A stretch of DNA of 64,000 nt from positions 49,280-113,279 of the forward strand of contig JAGOSY010000018.1 of the NCBI GenBank assembly GCA_018062085.1, in the 5' to 3' direction. The position numbers were made by a program, and so were the translations under genes. Positions within the stretch are counted from its first letter, which is position 1. Each line of letters starts with the position of its first letter. A model generated the notes under the pieces. It searched no databases, was not told the DNA's origin, and was given only the letters and a program-made list of their open reading frames with translations. The DNA is from a bacterium. Lineage in GTDB: Bacteria; Cyanobacteriota; Vampirovibrionia; Obscuribacterales; Obscuribacteraceae. Shown here in pieces: positions 1-8,355 of the stretch.

Positions 1-491
1 TAGGCTCTCTCTTGCCCTTGATCGGCTAGTCTGCGCAACATTGGCTCGACTCTATTTAGCATTTGTAGGCGGTGCTCGTTAGAGCCAAAATGACGGGCGA
101 AATCTTCGTAGGGTGTTCTGTAGATTCCTGGTGGCAAGAAACCATTGGCCATAAAACTTGGAATACCGTCTTTACCGGGCAGCACCAAATCGACTGCTTG
201 TTTTTCACCAATGTTGCCGATGTTGGCAATTTGGCTGCGTTGGCTAAACTCAACAGGTCCGCCGCCAAAGCGGTTGGCAATGCTTGTGTCTACTGGTCCA
301 CCCCAGCTTACTGGCCCACCTCGACCCATGGTGCTGGTTGTTCTAGTCAGGCCAGGTGTCAAAGTCTTGGCTGCTAGTGTGGCTTCAGCCATGGCTTCTG
401 TACTAAGTTTTACTGCCGCTTCAGCCATCTCTCGATAGGCTGGTTTAGCGGCAACAGCAAGATTCTCAACAATCGGAGCCCAATTAGCCAT
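1..491 (-). CDS. Unknown protein, N-terminal part only (runs off left edge)
   Basis: An open frame starts with ATG at 491 (MANWAPIVENLAVAAK) and stays open for 163 codons to the window edge, so the C-terminus is missing. The N-terminal 45 residues are Ala-rich and probably helical. They are followed by a Gly/Pro-rich linker (GRGGPVSWGGPV) and then a more ordered part containing PGIYRTPYEDFARHFG. I see no signal peptide or membrane segment, and I do not recognise a family. The helix-plus-linker-plus-domain layout would fit a modular or secreted effector-like protein, but that is speculation. A perfect 8-bp inverted repeat lies just upstream of the start. Confidence 0.6.
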   Translation of the reverse strand, partial: MANWAPIVENLAVAAKPAYREMAEAAVKLSTEAMAEATLAAKTLTPGLTRTTSTMGRGGPVSWGGPVDTSIANRFGGGPVEFSQRSQIANIGNIGEKQAVDLVLPGKDGIPSFMANGFLPPGIYRTPYEDFARHFGSNEHRLQMLNRVEPMLRRLADQGQERA

Positions 492-496
492 GTGAT

Positions 497-516
497 TTCT
501 CTTTTAATAAAGAGAA
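497..516 (-). repeat. Perfect 8-bp inverted repeat in the 5' leader
   Basis: TTCTCTTT and AAAGAGAA flank a TAAT loop, only 5 bases upstream of the ATG at 491 on the minus strand. In RNA the hairpin would occlude the weak AAGAGA ribosome-binding region, so it could modulate translation of the edge-truncated gene. Role inferred only. Confidence 0.35.
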
Positions 517-648
517 TATATATGGATACTCTTTCTTCTTAAATGGGGTAATTACGCTGATATTTTGACAGGCTGTCTGAGTGAGCGAGACTTTCGGCAG
601 AAGCCAAACTGATACGATAGTGATTGAGTAGGCTATTCTCTAGCAAAG

Positions 649-1158
649 GTGTTCGTCAAATTGCCCATTGAAATCGAACTCGACTCAACATTGTTTCGCG
701 TGCATCACTACCAAACTGTGCATGCGGTAGCGAGCTGTAAGTTTTGCGCTCAGGTTTGCCTGGGTATTGGCCTCCTTGCCAGCTGTGCCAGGCTTCTTTC
801 TATGGTTCCAACGTCTCAGGTTCTGCAATTTGCGCTGGCGGCAATGCTGGCAATTGCGGTATTGCAGCTTCCTGGTTTCTTCTCTTTAGCAGTGAAAATT
901 TTGACGCAGGAATGTTCGGGCTGTTGTCAGAGTGAATCTTTAGACATCAATACACTGTGGCAGCCGTTTTATATCCTTGCTGCTCTGGCCCTTGATTTTA
1001 CTGGAGTGCCTGTACTTTTGCATTTTCTTGGTATCGGATTTGGCAGTGTTTTCGGAATTCTCATTCCCTTTCTCGTCGCCGCATTTATTTTCTGGTTTCC
1101 TGTTGCAACCGGTCGAGCTGCTCAGTTAGAAATTGAGTCTAAAATAGATGAATGCTGA
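649..1158 (+). CDS. Hypothetical membrane protein with Cys pairs
   Basis: This 169-residue ORF has a GTG start; no good Shine-Dalgarno sequence is visible, so the start is uncertain. After a polar N-terminus (about 30 residues) come hydrophobic stretches near residues 33-50, 58-85, 108-125 and 128-152, suggesting four membrane segments. Two cysteine clusters, CKFC near residue 31 and CSGCC near residue 91, sit at the membrane boundaries and could bind a metal or form disulfides. It ends 8 bases before the stop codon of the convergent kinase gene. I do not recognise a family. Confidence 0.5.
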   Translation: MFVKLPIEIELDSTLFRVHHYQTVHAVASCKFCAQVCLGIGLLASCARLLSMVPTSQVLQFALAAMLAIAVLQLPGFFSLAVKILTQECSGCCQSESLDINTLWQPFYILAALALDFTGVPVLLHFLGIGFGSVFGILIPFLVAAFIFWFPVATGRAAQLEIESKIDEC

Positions 1159-1166
1159 TTACTTCA

Positions 1167-2579
1167 CTAACTACTCGGCAAAGACGCCATCATTTGTCTT
1201 AGCACTGGCACCAGTTGGGCTGCGGTCTGATAGCGATCGCGGCTTTCCATCTGGGTGCAACTGACCACAATTTCGCTCAGCTCAGGTGAGATGCGGTCAT
1301 TCTGCTCTTGGGGGTTGGAAGTGCTGAGTGCCTCGGGCTCGACACCAGTTAGAAGAAAGTAGAGTGTGCAACCGAAAGCGTAGATGTCACTTTGCACACT
1401 GGCTTTACCGCGAAATTGTTCGGGGGCAATAAAGGCATGCTTGCCAACAAATGTTCCTGTGGCATTGCCGATAAACTCATTGGCGGCACCGAAGTCAATT
1501 ACCACAATCGAGCCATCTTCGCAGAGAACAATATTGTCTGGCGTGAAATCGCGATGAATGAGAGGAGGGTCTTGCTCGTGCAAATACTTAAGAATGTTCA
1601 CCATCTGTAGTGCCCAGTTAATCACAGTGCTTTCTCTCTGTGGCCCGTTTTGTTTGACTAGCTGCCTTAAGTCTTGACCGTTGATATAGTCGAGCATGAG
1701 ATAATTGCGCTCTTGCTCAACAAAATAATCTAGTACCTTGACTATGTTGGGGTGATTGATCTTCAGCAGCAGAGCGGCCTCTCGGTCGAGCATTTCTCGG
1801 GCTTTGGCTTGAGCACTTTCAATGGCGTCATCAGACACCACTGCCTCTTTCAATACCGCTAATTTGCGCTCTTCAAGTTGACAGAGATATACTGCCGAAA
1901 GGCCCCCAAGTGCTAGGTGACGCATTACCTTGAGGGTGCCATTGCGCATCATGCGACCAGGATCTAGGGGCACGAAAGAAGTGGGGCAGAACCGTCTACT
2001 TAGTTCTTCTTCCCACATGCCAGTGAAGCTCAGTTGAGGAATTTCGCTGCCTGTTACTTGGTTCTTAAGTTCGTGCACGCTCTGGTCAATCTCTGCTGTA
2101 TTGCCCCACATTTCTATGGCTATGAGCAGTTTCTCCATATCCGTCGAATCTATGTGAGTTAGAGTGAGTGGTATGGCGCCTTTAGTAGACATAAATGTCA
2201 CTTGTCTATTCTTCCAGTCTTTTTGATTGTCATCACTCACCGTGATTTTATTGATCTCGCTCCAGCGTAGTAGTTGATTGTGTCTAAAGATTGAGAACGG
2301 CAGTTTTACTCCATCTTTGTCGATTTGAATGGCTTCATGACTAAGCCAATTGAGCAACACCATGCCCACGGCGAAGATTGTCAGTGTAGCTAGGCCAATG
2401 GCACAAGCACCAGGGTCAACATGTTGAGAGGCGACAAAGCTAAAATACTGTGTGACGATAGCAATTGCTGCTGTAATCGGGCAGGCCACGCCCCATGCGG
2501 GAAAAGTTAGGCGCAGCAGCGATAGCGTCGTGTCACGCTGATGATCAAGATATTTTACTCTAACCGCTAGTTCGGCCAT
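1167..2579 (-). CDS. Membrane-anchored Hanks-type Ser/Thr protein kinase with PH-like segment
   Basis: The protein has 470 residues. Two membrane segments lie near residues 27-50 and 57-78. They are followed by a region (about 82-160) reading like a bacterial PH-type domain (IQIDKDGVKLPF, LLRWSEINKI). A C-terminal kinase domain occupies about residues 217-465. Kinase landmarks seen: Gly-rich loop LALGGLSAVYLC, lysine in VLKE (K244), HRDFTPDN (342-349), DFG (362-364) and the P+1/APE-like segment APEQFRG. All catalytic residues are present, so it should be active in the cytosol. Architecture is inverted relative to PknB-type kinases, in which the kinase comes first. The next gene upstream (2647-4794) is a longer paralogue on the same strand, 67 bases away, so the pair probably arose by duplication. 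Confidence 0.88.
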   Translation of the reverse strand: MAELAVRVKYLDHQRDTTLSLLRLTFPAWGVACPITAAIAIVTQYFSFVASQHVDPGACAIGLATLTIFAVGMVLLNWLSHEAIQIDKDGVKLPFSIFRHNQLLRWSEINKITVSDDNQKDWKNRQVTFMSTKGAIPLTLTHIDSTDMEKLLIAIEMWGNTAEIDQSVHELKNQVTGSEIPQLSFTGMWEEELSRRFCPTSFVPLDPGRMMRNGTLKVMRHLALGGLSAVYLCQLEERKLAVLKEAVVSDDAIESAQAKAREMLDREAALLLKINHPNIVKVLDYFVEQERNYLMLDYINGQDLRQLVKQNGPQRESTVINWALQMVNILKYLHEQDPPLIHRDFTPDNIVLCEDGSIVVIDFGAANEFIGNATGTFVGKHAFIAPEQFRGKASVQSDIYAFGCTLYFLLTGVEPEALSTSNPQEQNDRISPELSEIVVSCTQMESRDRYQTAAQLVPVLRQMMASLPSS

Positions 2580-2646
2580 TGACTCACCATTGAGAATTTG
2601 CTTGAACGACTAATCACTAGTGCACTACTTCTATTATTTTGTGCCA

Positions 2647-4794
2647 TTACGCTTCGATTGTTTCTTTGTTTGCTTCTCTGATTTTGATTGTCACTCCAGC
2701 TTCATTATTATCATCGGCACTATTTGTGGGTATATCGACATTTTCGCTTATGAGAGCGATATTGATCAGATCGCTCTCATCGATTGGCTGGCCCAGGCTA
2801 TTGGCTATTTCTGCTACAGATTTGAATCGTTTGTTGAGATCAAGGGCTGTGCATGAGCGTACTATTTGGTCGAACTCTTCGCTGGTTTTGACTCCAGCTT
2901 CTACTGGGCTTGATTGCGAAATAGCTTCTGGTTCTTTTCCAGTTACTAGAAATTGCAGCGTGGCACCCATGGCATATATGTCGCTCTGTAGAGAAGCTTT
3001 TCCTCTAAATTGTTCGGGTGGCAAATATGAATGTTTGCCAGCGATAGTACCGGTGGTGCCAACTTGTTGAATCTGAGCGACGTTGAAGTCAATCAATTTA
3101 AGTTTGTTATCGCTAGTCAACATCAAATTATCTGGTGTAAAGTCGCGATGAATAATTGAGCGTTTGTGCAGGTAAGAAAGTATTTGGCACATTTGCCCAG
3201 CTAACTCGCGAGTTGCTTCTTCGCTCAGGGCGCCTTTCTCTGCGATTAATTGGCACAAGTTCTGACCGTCGATGTGCTCGAGGCCAATGTAACCGCGGTG
3301 GTCTTCAAAGAAGTAGTCTTTTAGTTTGACTATGCCATCACTATCTAATGACTCTAATATTTTGGCTTCTTTTTCAAAGCTTTTCAGCGCTTGTTCTTTC
3401 AAATTGCGATCGGCGTAAGCTGGTACGATTGTCTCTTTGAGTACGATATTGCAGTTGTTCAGTTCGTCGCGGCAGAGATACGCTGTGCCTTGTCCACCTA
3501 CACCGAGGCGCTTTATTACTTTGTATTGATCGTCTTTTAGTCTTTGCCCTGGGGCCAGTGATTGACTGCTGTTGCGTTCGGGAGCCGATGATAGCGATTG
3601 CAACCACAATTCTGTATAACTGCGCTCACGGTGTGGCAACATTGCTTCGCTTAGCTCGCTCTCCATGGTGCAACCCGGCGCGAAACGCTCTAGCGCTTTT
3701 GCGAACCTTGGCCTGTCGTTCTCTTGAATAGCAGCTAAATCTAAGTAAAACGACTTATTGTCGTTCAAGTTAAATTTGATTTTTGCCGCGCCATCAGCAC
3801 TGCGGTCTAGGGCCACAGAATGAACTTGAGGCCATTTGATTTGGGCTAGGGGCAGGCTATTTCCAGCCATGGTGATGGCCAAATTGAGGCCACTAGCATC
3901 GATGCTAAGTGAATTGGGTCGAAGTAGTGCCTTTAAGGCGAAAGCCGATGTATAGGCTAGAACCAGAGCCGAGATTGTCAGGGCAATTGGATGAGCTGAG
4001 AGGTGGTAGAAGGCTTCACCAGCTTTTCCTGTGGCGCTTAAGATTGGAGCGAGCGCATCTGAGATAAGTCTGACTAGTATTGCCTGCGGGTTTTCCGCTG
4101 AGCGAAACTTTTCCGCTGGCATGTATAGCCAATAGTATGCAGAAGAGAGCCAGTTGGGAGCAAAGAAAAAGGCTACCAAAATTGGTCCAAAGCGCAGCCA
4201 AGGAGAAGCTGTGTCAAAGAAGGCTTGGCGCATGTTACGCCAGACCTGACCTGAGCGATACTCGATAATAAACTTGTTGCTGTCATCAACCAGTACTTTG
4301 CGAGCAATCTTTTTGCAACTCAGTAGGCTGTTGAGCACAGGGTCAGTCTGACACTGCGGGTAATTGCTTTCAATGTGTTTTAGTAACCGTTGATAATCGG
4401 CAGCATTGAGCCGACTAAGATTGAAACTCATGCTTTTGCCTCGGGCAAAGGTGAGAGTCATTTTTTTCGGCAAGACATCATGGCCTTTATAGTCTGTGCC
4501 AATTGAAAGCAACTTACTTAGTTCTCGAACACGAAATCCGTGAGAAATTAGATTGTCTTCTATCCTAATTTTGCGCTTCAGTATATCTTCGACGAAATAG
4601 ACGAGGCCCCATATAAGTACGCTGACGTAGCCTACCTGAAGAGCCATGTTGCCGCTGAAGGCTATGATAGAGCCAGTAAAAGGCAATATTAAGTAGGCCC
4701 AAATGGGTAGCATGAAAAACGCCTTCCACCACAGCATAATGGTGGAAAGCTTGTCACTGTAACTAAATTGGAGGATTGCCCGTTTTTTCTTCAT
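2647..4794 (-). CDS. Membrane-anchored Hanks-type Ser/Thr kinase with DFN in place of DFG
   Basis: The 715-residue protein is a paralogue of the kinase at 1167-2579. It has membrane segments near residues 25-70 and 200-290 and two PH-like stretches (about 77-145 and 297-372). The kinase domain spans about residues 424-665, with a 45-residue acidic tail. Kinase landmarks: RLGVGGQGTAYLC, K453 in VLKE, HRDFTPDN (549-556) and PPEQFRG. The magnesium-binding DFG is DFN (569-571, codon AAC at 3084-3082). The Asp is kept and only the Gly is changed, so activity may persist with altered activation-loop dynamics. It lies 67 bases upstream of the shorter paralogue and may be co-transcribed with it. Confidence 0.87.
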   Translation of the reverse strand: MKKKRAILQFSYSDKLSTIMLWWKAFFMLPIWAYLILPFTGSIIAFSGNMALQVGYVSVLIWGLVYFVEDILKRKIRIEDNLISHGFRVRELSKLLSIGTDYKGHDVLPKKMTLTFARGKSMSFNLSRLNAADYQRLLKHIESNYPQCQTDPVLNSLLSCKKIARKVLVDDSNKFIIEYRSGQVWRNMRQAFFDTASPWLRFGPILVAFFFAPNWLSSAYYWLYMPAEKFRSAENPQAILVRLISDALAPILSATGKAGEAFYHLSAHPIALTISALVLAYTSAFALKALLRPNSLSIDASGLNLAITMAGNSLPLAQIKWPQVHSVALDRSADGAAKIKFNLNDNKSFYLDLAAIQENDRPRFAKALERFAPGCTMESELSEAMLPHRERSYTELWLQSLSSAPERNSSQSLAPGQRLKDDQYKVIKRLGVGGQGTAYLCRDELNNCNIVLKETIVPAYADRNLKEQALKSFEKEAKILESLDSDGIVKLKDYFFEDHRGYIGLEHIDGQNLCQLIAEKGALSEEATRELAGQMCQILSYLHKRSIIHRDFTPDNLMLTSDNKLKLIDFNVAQIQQVGTTGTIAGKHSYLPPEQFRGKASLQSDIYAMGATLQFLVTGKEPEAISQSSPVEAGVKTSEEFDQIVRSCTALDLNKRFKSVAEIANSLGQPIDESDLINIALISENVDIPTNSADDNNEAGVTIKIREANKETIEA

Positions 4795-4922
4795 CGTGGC
4801 ACTGCGCTAAGAGACATTCTCGGTTCGCTATACCTCCTTAGTTTGCTATACCTCCCAAAGGCAGGCTGAAAACACTTTAAGTGGCAAGCGTTAGAAGTGA
4901 TTACAATTTAGGCTGGCTCGTC

Positions 4923-6890
4923 TTAGCCCTGTGCCAGCGCCGCCATACAGTGCGAGAGCTGTTCACTATGACCAACCACAAATATTGAATCTTCACCTTG
5001 CAGTGAAAATTCAGCTGGTGGATGGGATACCACTTGTTCTGCTCTTCTGATGGCTAGCACAGTTACACCTATCTGATTGCGCAGGTCTAGCTCTTTTATG
5101 GTCTTTCCTGCCAGAGATTTTTTCACCTTAAACCAGGCACCGACAAAGTCTTCATTAGCAAAGCCTATGATTTCGCCTATGGGTGGATGATAGTCAAAGT
5201 CGTCCGAATCTTCTGTGCGACTGTTGCGAATGAAGCTGAGGGCTTTTGCTAGTTGGCCCTGTTCGGCGTTTTGCCCGAGTAGTGCTTGTTTGGTTAGCTC
5301 CAAGCTGGCCTCGAACTCCGGTTGTACAATCTGGGCAGCTCCGGCCTGCTTGAAGGCGGCGCGGTCTGCCGGGCGATGGGCTCTTACCAGAATGCGCAAA
5401 TTGGCATTGACTTCGCGCGCCATCTTGATGATATTTACTGCTGCCAGTGGGTCTGGCAGCGTAACTATCATTGTAGTGGCTTCGATAATATTGCATTCGC
5501 TCAGCACTAACCTGCTTCCTGCATCTCCATAGACAAAGGGAATGTGACGCTGCTTCAAGTCTTCGATGGCGGCGCCGTCAAGCTCTACAACAGCTACAGG
5601 GATGCCTGCCTCGCGTATGGCTAGGGCGACGTTTTTGCCCACTCGGCCGAAGCCGCATACTACTGTATGGTTGGTTAGAGGTAAGTGGGTTTGCTGATTT
5701 TGTTCAGAGTTGACTAACTCTGGCGGGCGAATGCGTCTAATTATTGGCGACAGCCAAGAAATTATGCTGGGCGAAGCAATCATTGAAATTACGGCTGCGG
5801 CAAAGAACAAGTTATATAGTGAGCCAGTTATCAGGCCGGCTTTGTTGCCAACTGTGGCCAGTACAAACGAAAATTCTCCCACTTGAGCCAGGCACAATCC
5901 GGCTAGAGTGGCGCTGGTTAAGCTATTGGTGGCCAGCAGCGATGCCAGGGTGGCAATCAGTGTTTTTCCTAGAATCAAGACGCCGACGAAAATTATTACT
6001 TCGTTCCAGTGCAGATAGATATAAGCTGGATCAAGCAACATACCAACTGATACAAAGAATACTGTGGCGAAAAGGTCACGCAGCGGTATCAAATCTGACA
6101 GGGCTTGGTGGGCGTAGGGTGATTCACTGATCATGATGCCCGCAAGAAATGCTCCGAGGGCGATTGATAGCCCCAGTTCGTGGCTGGCGATAGCAACACC
6201 AAGACAGAGGCAGATCATAAATAGCAGGAAGAGTTCGCGTGAGTTTGTGCTGGCTACTTTTGCTAAGAGGGGCGGCAATATTTTTGTGGACATGATTATG
6301 ACCACAGCTACTAGAACCAAGGCTTTACCCAGTGCCATCAAAAGAGCAATGCCTGTGTCGGCTCCAGCGTCTTTGAGAGCGGGAATTAGCGACATGGCTG
6401 GAATTAGGCTGAGGTCTTGCACAATGAGAAGTGGAATGAGAATGCGGCCGTGAATCGAATCGGTTTCGCCTCGCTCAGATAGCATTTTGGTTGCCACCAC
6501 TGTGCTCGACAGGGCAACGATGAAACCAAATACTATCCCGCTCTTGAGGTCTGGCGCTAAGCCAAAGTGAACCACCGCCAAGCCAAAGCCCAGAGTTGTA
6601 ATGATAATTTGGAAAATACCAGCTGCTACTACTCGGTTTGTACGGAACAAGAGTTGCCGAAATGAGACTTCCAACCCTAGAGCGAACAATAGGAGGGCGA
6701 CCCCCAACTCAGCTAACACCGATATTTGCTCGGAGTTGCTTATGAGCTTCACTCCGTGGGGCCCGATTATCAGTCCCGCCAACATGTAGCCAGCCATGGC
6801 CGGCTGCTTTAGTGCCACGGCAGCGAAACCGAAGATAGCAGCGGCCAGCCAGACCAGAGACAGGTCTAGAATCAGTTGCAATTCAGACAA
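4923..6890 (-). CDS. CPA2-family cation:proton antiporter (KefB/KefC-like) with TrkA-N and TrkA-C domains
   Basis: About 655 residues from the preferred TTG start at 6890. An AGAGGAAA Shine-Dalgarno lies 7 bases upstream, whereas an in-frame ATG at 6941 has none. The N-terminal ~390 residues contain about 12 membrane segments with the Na/H-exchanger pattern (GYMLAGLIIGPHG, FALGLEVSF, FFVSVGMLLD, GEFSFVLA). A Rossmann TrkA-N domain follows (VVCGFGRVGKNVA, then VVELDGAAIE), and then a TrkA-C domain (KTIKELDLRNQIGVTVLAIRR). Such proteins exchange K+ or Na+ for H+ across the inner membrane, gated by nucleotide binding to the TrkA-N domain. It lies between the kinase pair and a divergent cluster. 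Ion specificity cannot be read from the sequence. Confidence 0.9.
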   Translation of the reverse strand: MSELQLILDLSLVWLAAAIFGFAAVALKQPAMAGYMLAGLIIGPHGVKLISNSEQISVLAELGVALLLFALGLEVSFRQLLFRTNRVVAAGIFQIIITTLGFGLAVVHFGLAPDLKSGIVFGFIVALSSTVVATKMLSERGETDSIHGRILIPLLIVQDLSLIPAMSLIPALKDAGADTGIALLMALGKALVLVAVVIIMSTKILPPLLAKVASTNSRELFLLFMICLCLGVAIASHELGLSIALGAFLAGIMISESPYAHQALSDLIPLRDLFATVFFVSVGMLLDPAYIYLHWNEVIIFVGVLILGKTLIATLASLLATNSLTSATLAGLCLAQVGEFSFVLATVGNKAGLITGSLYNLFFAAAVISMIASPSIISWLSPIIRRIRPPELVNSEQNQQTHLPLTNHTVVCGFGRVGKNVALAIREAGIPVAVVELDGAAIEDLKQRHIPFVYGDAGSRLVLSECNIIEATTMIVTLPDPLAAVNIIKMAREVNANLRILVRAHRPADRAAFKQAGAAQIVQPEFEASLELTKQALLGQNAEQGQLAKALSFIRNSRTEDSDDFDYHPPIGEIIGFANEDFVGAWFKVKKSLAGKTIKELDLRNQIGVTVLAIRRAEQVVSHPPAEFSLQGEDSIFVVGHSEQLSHCMAALAQG

Positions 6891-7001
6891 ATAATTTCCT
6901 CTCACGCAATGAGCCAAGCCTTGGACAATGCCATTTGGCAAAGTCTTGCGCCATTGCTAACGTGTTCTGTAGTGGTTGCCAGTGAAAATATTTTGAGTGA
7001 T

Positions 7002-7349
7002 TTAAATTAGCATAGCCCTGTTGATAAGCCAAAGCGGTCTTACTCTGTCGACTTGGTTAAAGCCTTTAGCTTGCTGCTTCAATGCTCGGGGGCGTTGAAG
7101 GTAGATGCTTCTACTCTGTATCGACGTCGAGTGATTGTCGGAAATGCAGTTGGTTGAGCTTTTGCTTTTGCTCGCTAAAAACTGTAAGCCAGGGCCAGCC
7201 ATGTCGCGCATGCTGGCGTTGTGACCATCAAGAGGCTCTAAGGTGTATTGCTGAGAGTCGTATTCATGGGCGAGCGCATATGTAGGAACTGCCAGAATTG
7301 AAAGCAGTGCCAGGAGCATGGCAAATATCACTAGCTTATGCAGCCGCAT
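7002..7349 (-). CDS. Small secreted hypothetical protein
   Basis: About 115 residues. ATG at 7349 is preferred over an in-frame TTG at 7355 because GGAG lies 7 bases upstream of it. A clear signal peptide (LHKLVIFAMLLALLSILAVP, then TYALA) is followed by a short polar mature region without recognisable domain and with a single Cys. The C-terminal third is basic and low in secondary-structure signal. No family recognised. It is convergent to nothing and stands alone between the antiporter gene and a divergent secreted-protein gene. Confidence 0.45.
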   Translation of the reverse strand: MRLHKLVIFAMLLALLSILAVPTYALAHEYDSQQYTLEPLDGHNASMRDMAGPGLQFLASKSKSSTNCISDNHSTSIQSRSIYLQRPRALKQQAKGFNQVDRVRPLWLINRAMLI

Positions 7350-7572
7350 ATTCAATCTCCGACATCCATTCTCTACTTACCCGTTGACAGCCTCTGGCAA
7401 CCCCTATTTGTCCAATCTTTTACTTTTGACTTCTATTTATTGTTGTCTGCTTCTTCTGCTTCTTCTTTTGTTTTCTTCAGCGCTCCTATTTTTTTGCTTG
7501 TTTCTGTAAGCAATTAAGACGGGGAAAGTCTAGGCAACCACAATTTGTTATTGAGATTAATCGAGAGAAAAA

Positions 7573-8061
7573 ATGAGAGTAAGTAATTTTCTAGCTATTT
7601 CGTTTATTACCATTTTTACTGCTTCGGGCTTGCAAGCTGCTTGCGCCCAAGACAATTCGGTCGGCAAGTCAAATTCTAGTGGCGCCACACCGTCGCAGAT
7701 TTATTTAAACTTCCATGAGAAATTGTTCGGCGCTAGCTCTGTCGAGGAGCTCTGTCCGATGCTTGCGGCCGATAGGGTTGAGAAAATTAAGAGTGACGAA
7801 AAGACACTGCCGGCAGAGCAAACCAAGGCCATGTTTCAATTTATGCAGCAAGTGTCGCCTCGTAAAGTGAGAATTCTCGGTGAAGCAGTCACCAATGATA
7901 CTTGCACTCTTACATTAGACGCGCCTGACTACAAAGATCCGATATTTGGTGAAAGTTCGTCGCCAGTGGCTACGAGAAAAGGCACTATCGGCAAAGTTTC
8001 AATGGTGCGTGAAGACGGTCAGTGGAAAATAGAAAAGGAAAGTTGGATGTCGGGACACTGA
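7573..8061 (+). CDS. Secreted hypothetical protein, possible NTF2-like fold
   Basis: The protein has 162 residues and starts at ATG 7573. Its signal peptide (VSNFLAISFITIFTASGLQA) has a cleavage site near AACAQ. The mature part begins with a Ser/Asn linker. A helix (IYLNFHEKLFG) and beta-rich segments follow, ending in VREDGQWKIEKESW, a pattern common in NTF2-like/DUF4878-type periplasmic proteins. Two Cys (in EELCPML and NDTCTL) could form a disulfide. Function unknown; the fold suggestion rests on pattern resemblance only. Confidence 0.65.
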   Translation: MRVSNFLAISFITIFTASGLQAACAQDNSVGKSNSSGATPSQIYLNFHEKLFGASSVEELCPMLAADRVEKIKSDEKTLPAEQTKAMFQFMQQVSPRKVRILGEAVTNDTCTLTLDAPDYKDPIFGESSSPVATRKGTIGKVSMVREDGQWKIEKESWMSGH

Positions 8062-8111
8062 AAATTTCTCTTTTCTTTCTCCTTTGTTTCTCCTCCAACT
8101 CCTCCTAAGGT

Positions 8112-8247
8112 AATAGTTGTATATGCAGCTATTTTGGTTCTGAGAGACACTTACTATTTGATTTTTGGAAATAGGTGTATATACACCTATTTTCAAAAAA
8201 TGAAATCTCTCTAGTTCAATTTCTATGTAGGTATTTTTATGGACCTA
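8112..8247. repeat. Three evenly spaced, related palindromes (operator-like array)
   Basis: Three inverted repeats are centred at about 8122/8123, 8180/8181 and 8237/8238, so 58 and 57 bases apart. The middle one is a perfect 24-bp palindrome (AAATAGGTGTAT plus its reverse complement, 8169-8192), whose stem can extend to 8162-8199 with one G-T pair. The left one (8112-8133) has the same half-site pattern with two mismatched pairs. The right one keeps TAGGT (8228-8232) and ACCTA (8243-8247) around an AT-rich core. They fill the gap before the DUF2339-like gene at 8356. The spacing and shared half-site suggest a multi-site regulator target or a decayed tandem repeat. Confidence 0.6.
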
Positions 8248-8355
8248 TTTCTAGGGGGCTTATTTTGAGATGCAATCACTGTCAAAACTGTTTGCTAACA
8301 CAACGCAATTACTTCGGGCTGACCTAGGCTGATTAGGTAGCTTGGAGAAAAATCA

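Noticed and set aside
5744..6453. Plus-strand open frames inside the antiporter gene
   Set aside because: They have no ribosome-binding sites and no family likeness, and they mirror hydrophobic codons of the antisense gene.
7430..7510. Pyrimidine-rich run (TTCTGCTTCTTC) as a repeat element
   Set aside because: It is short, imperfect and in one spacer only. No repeat unit is maintained, and nothing else is visible there.
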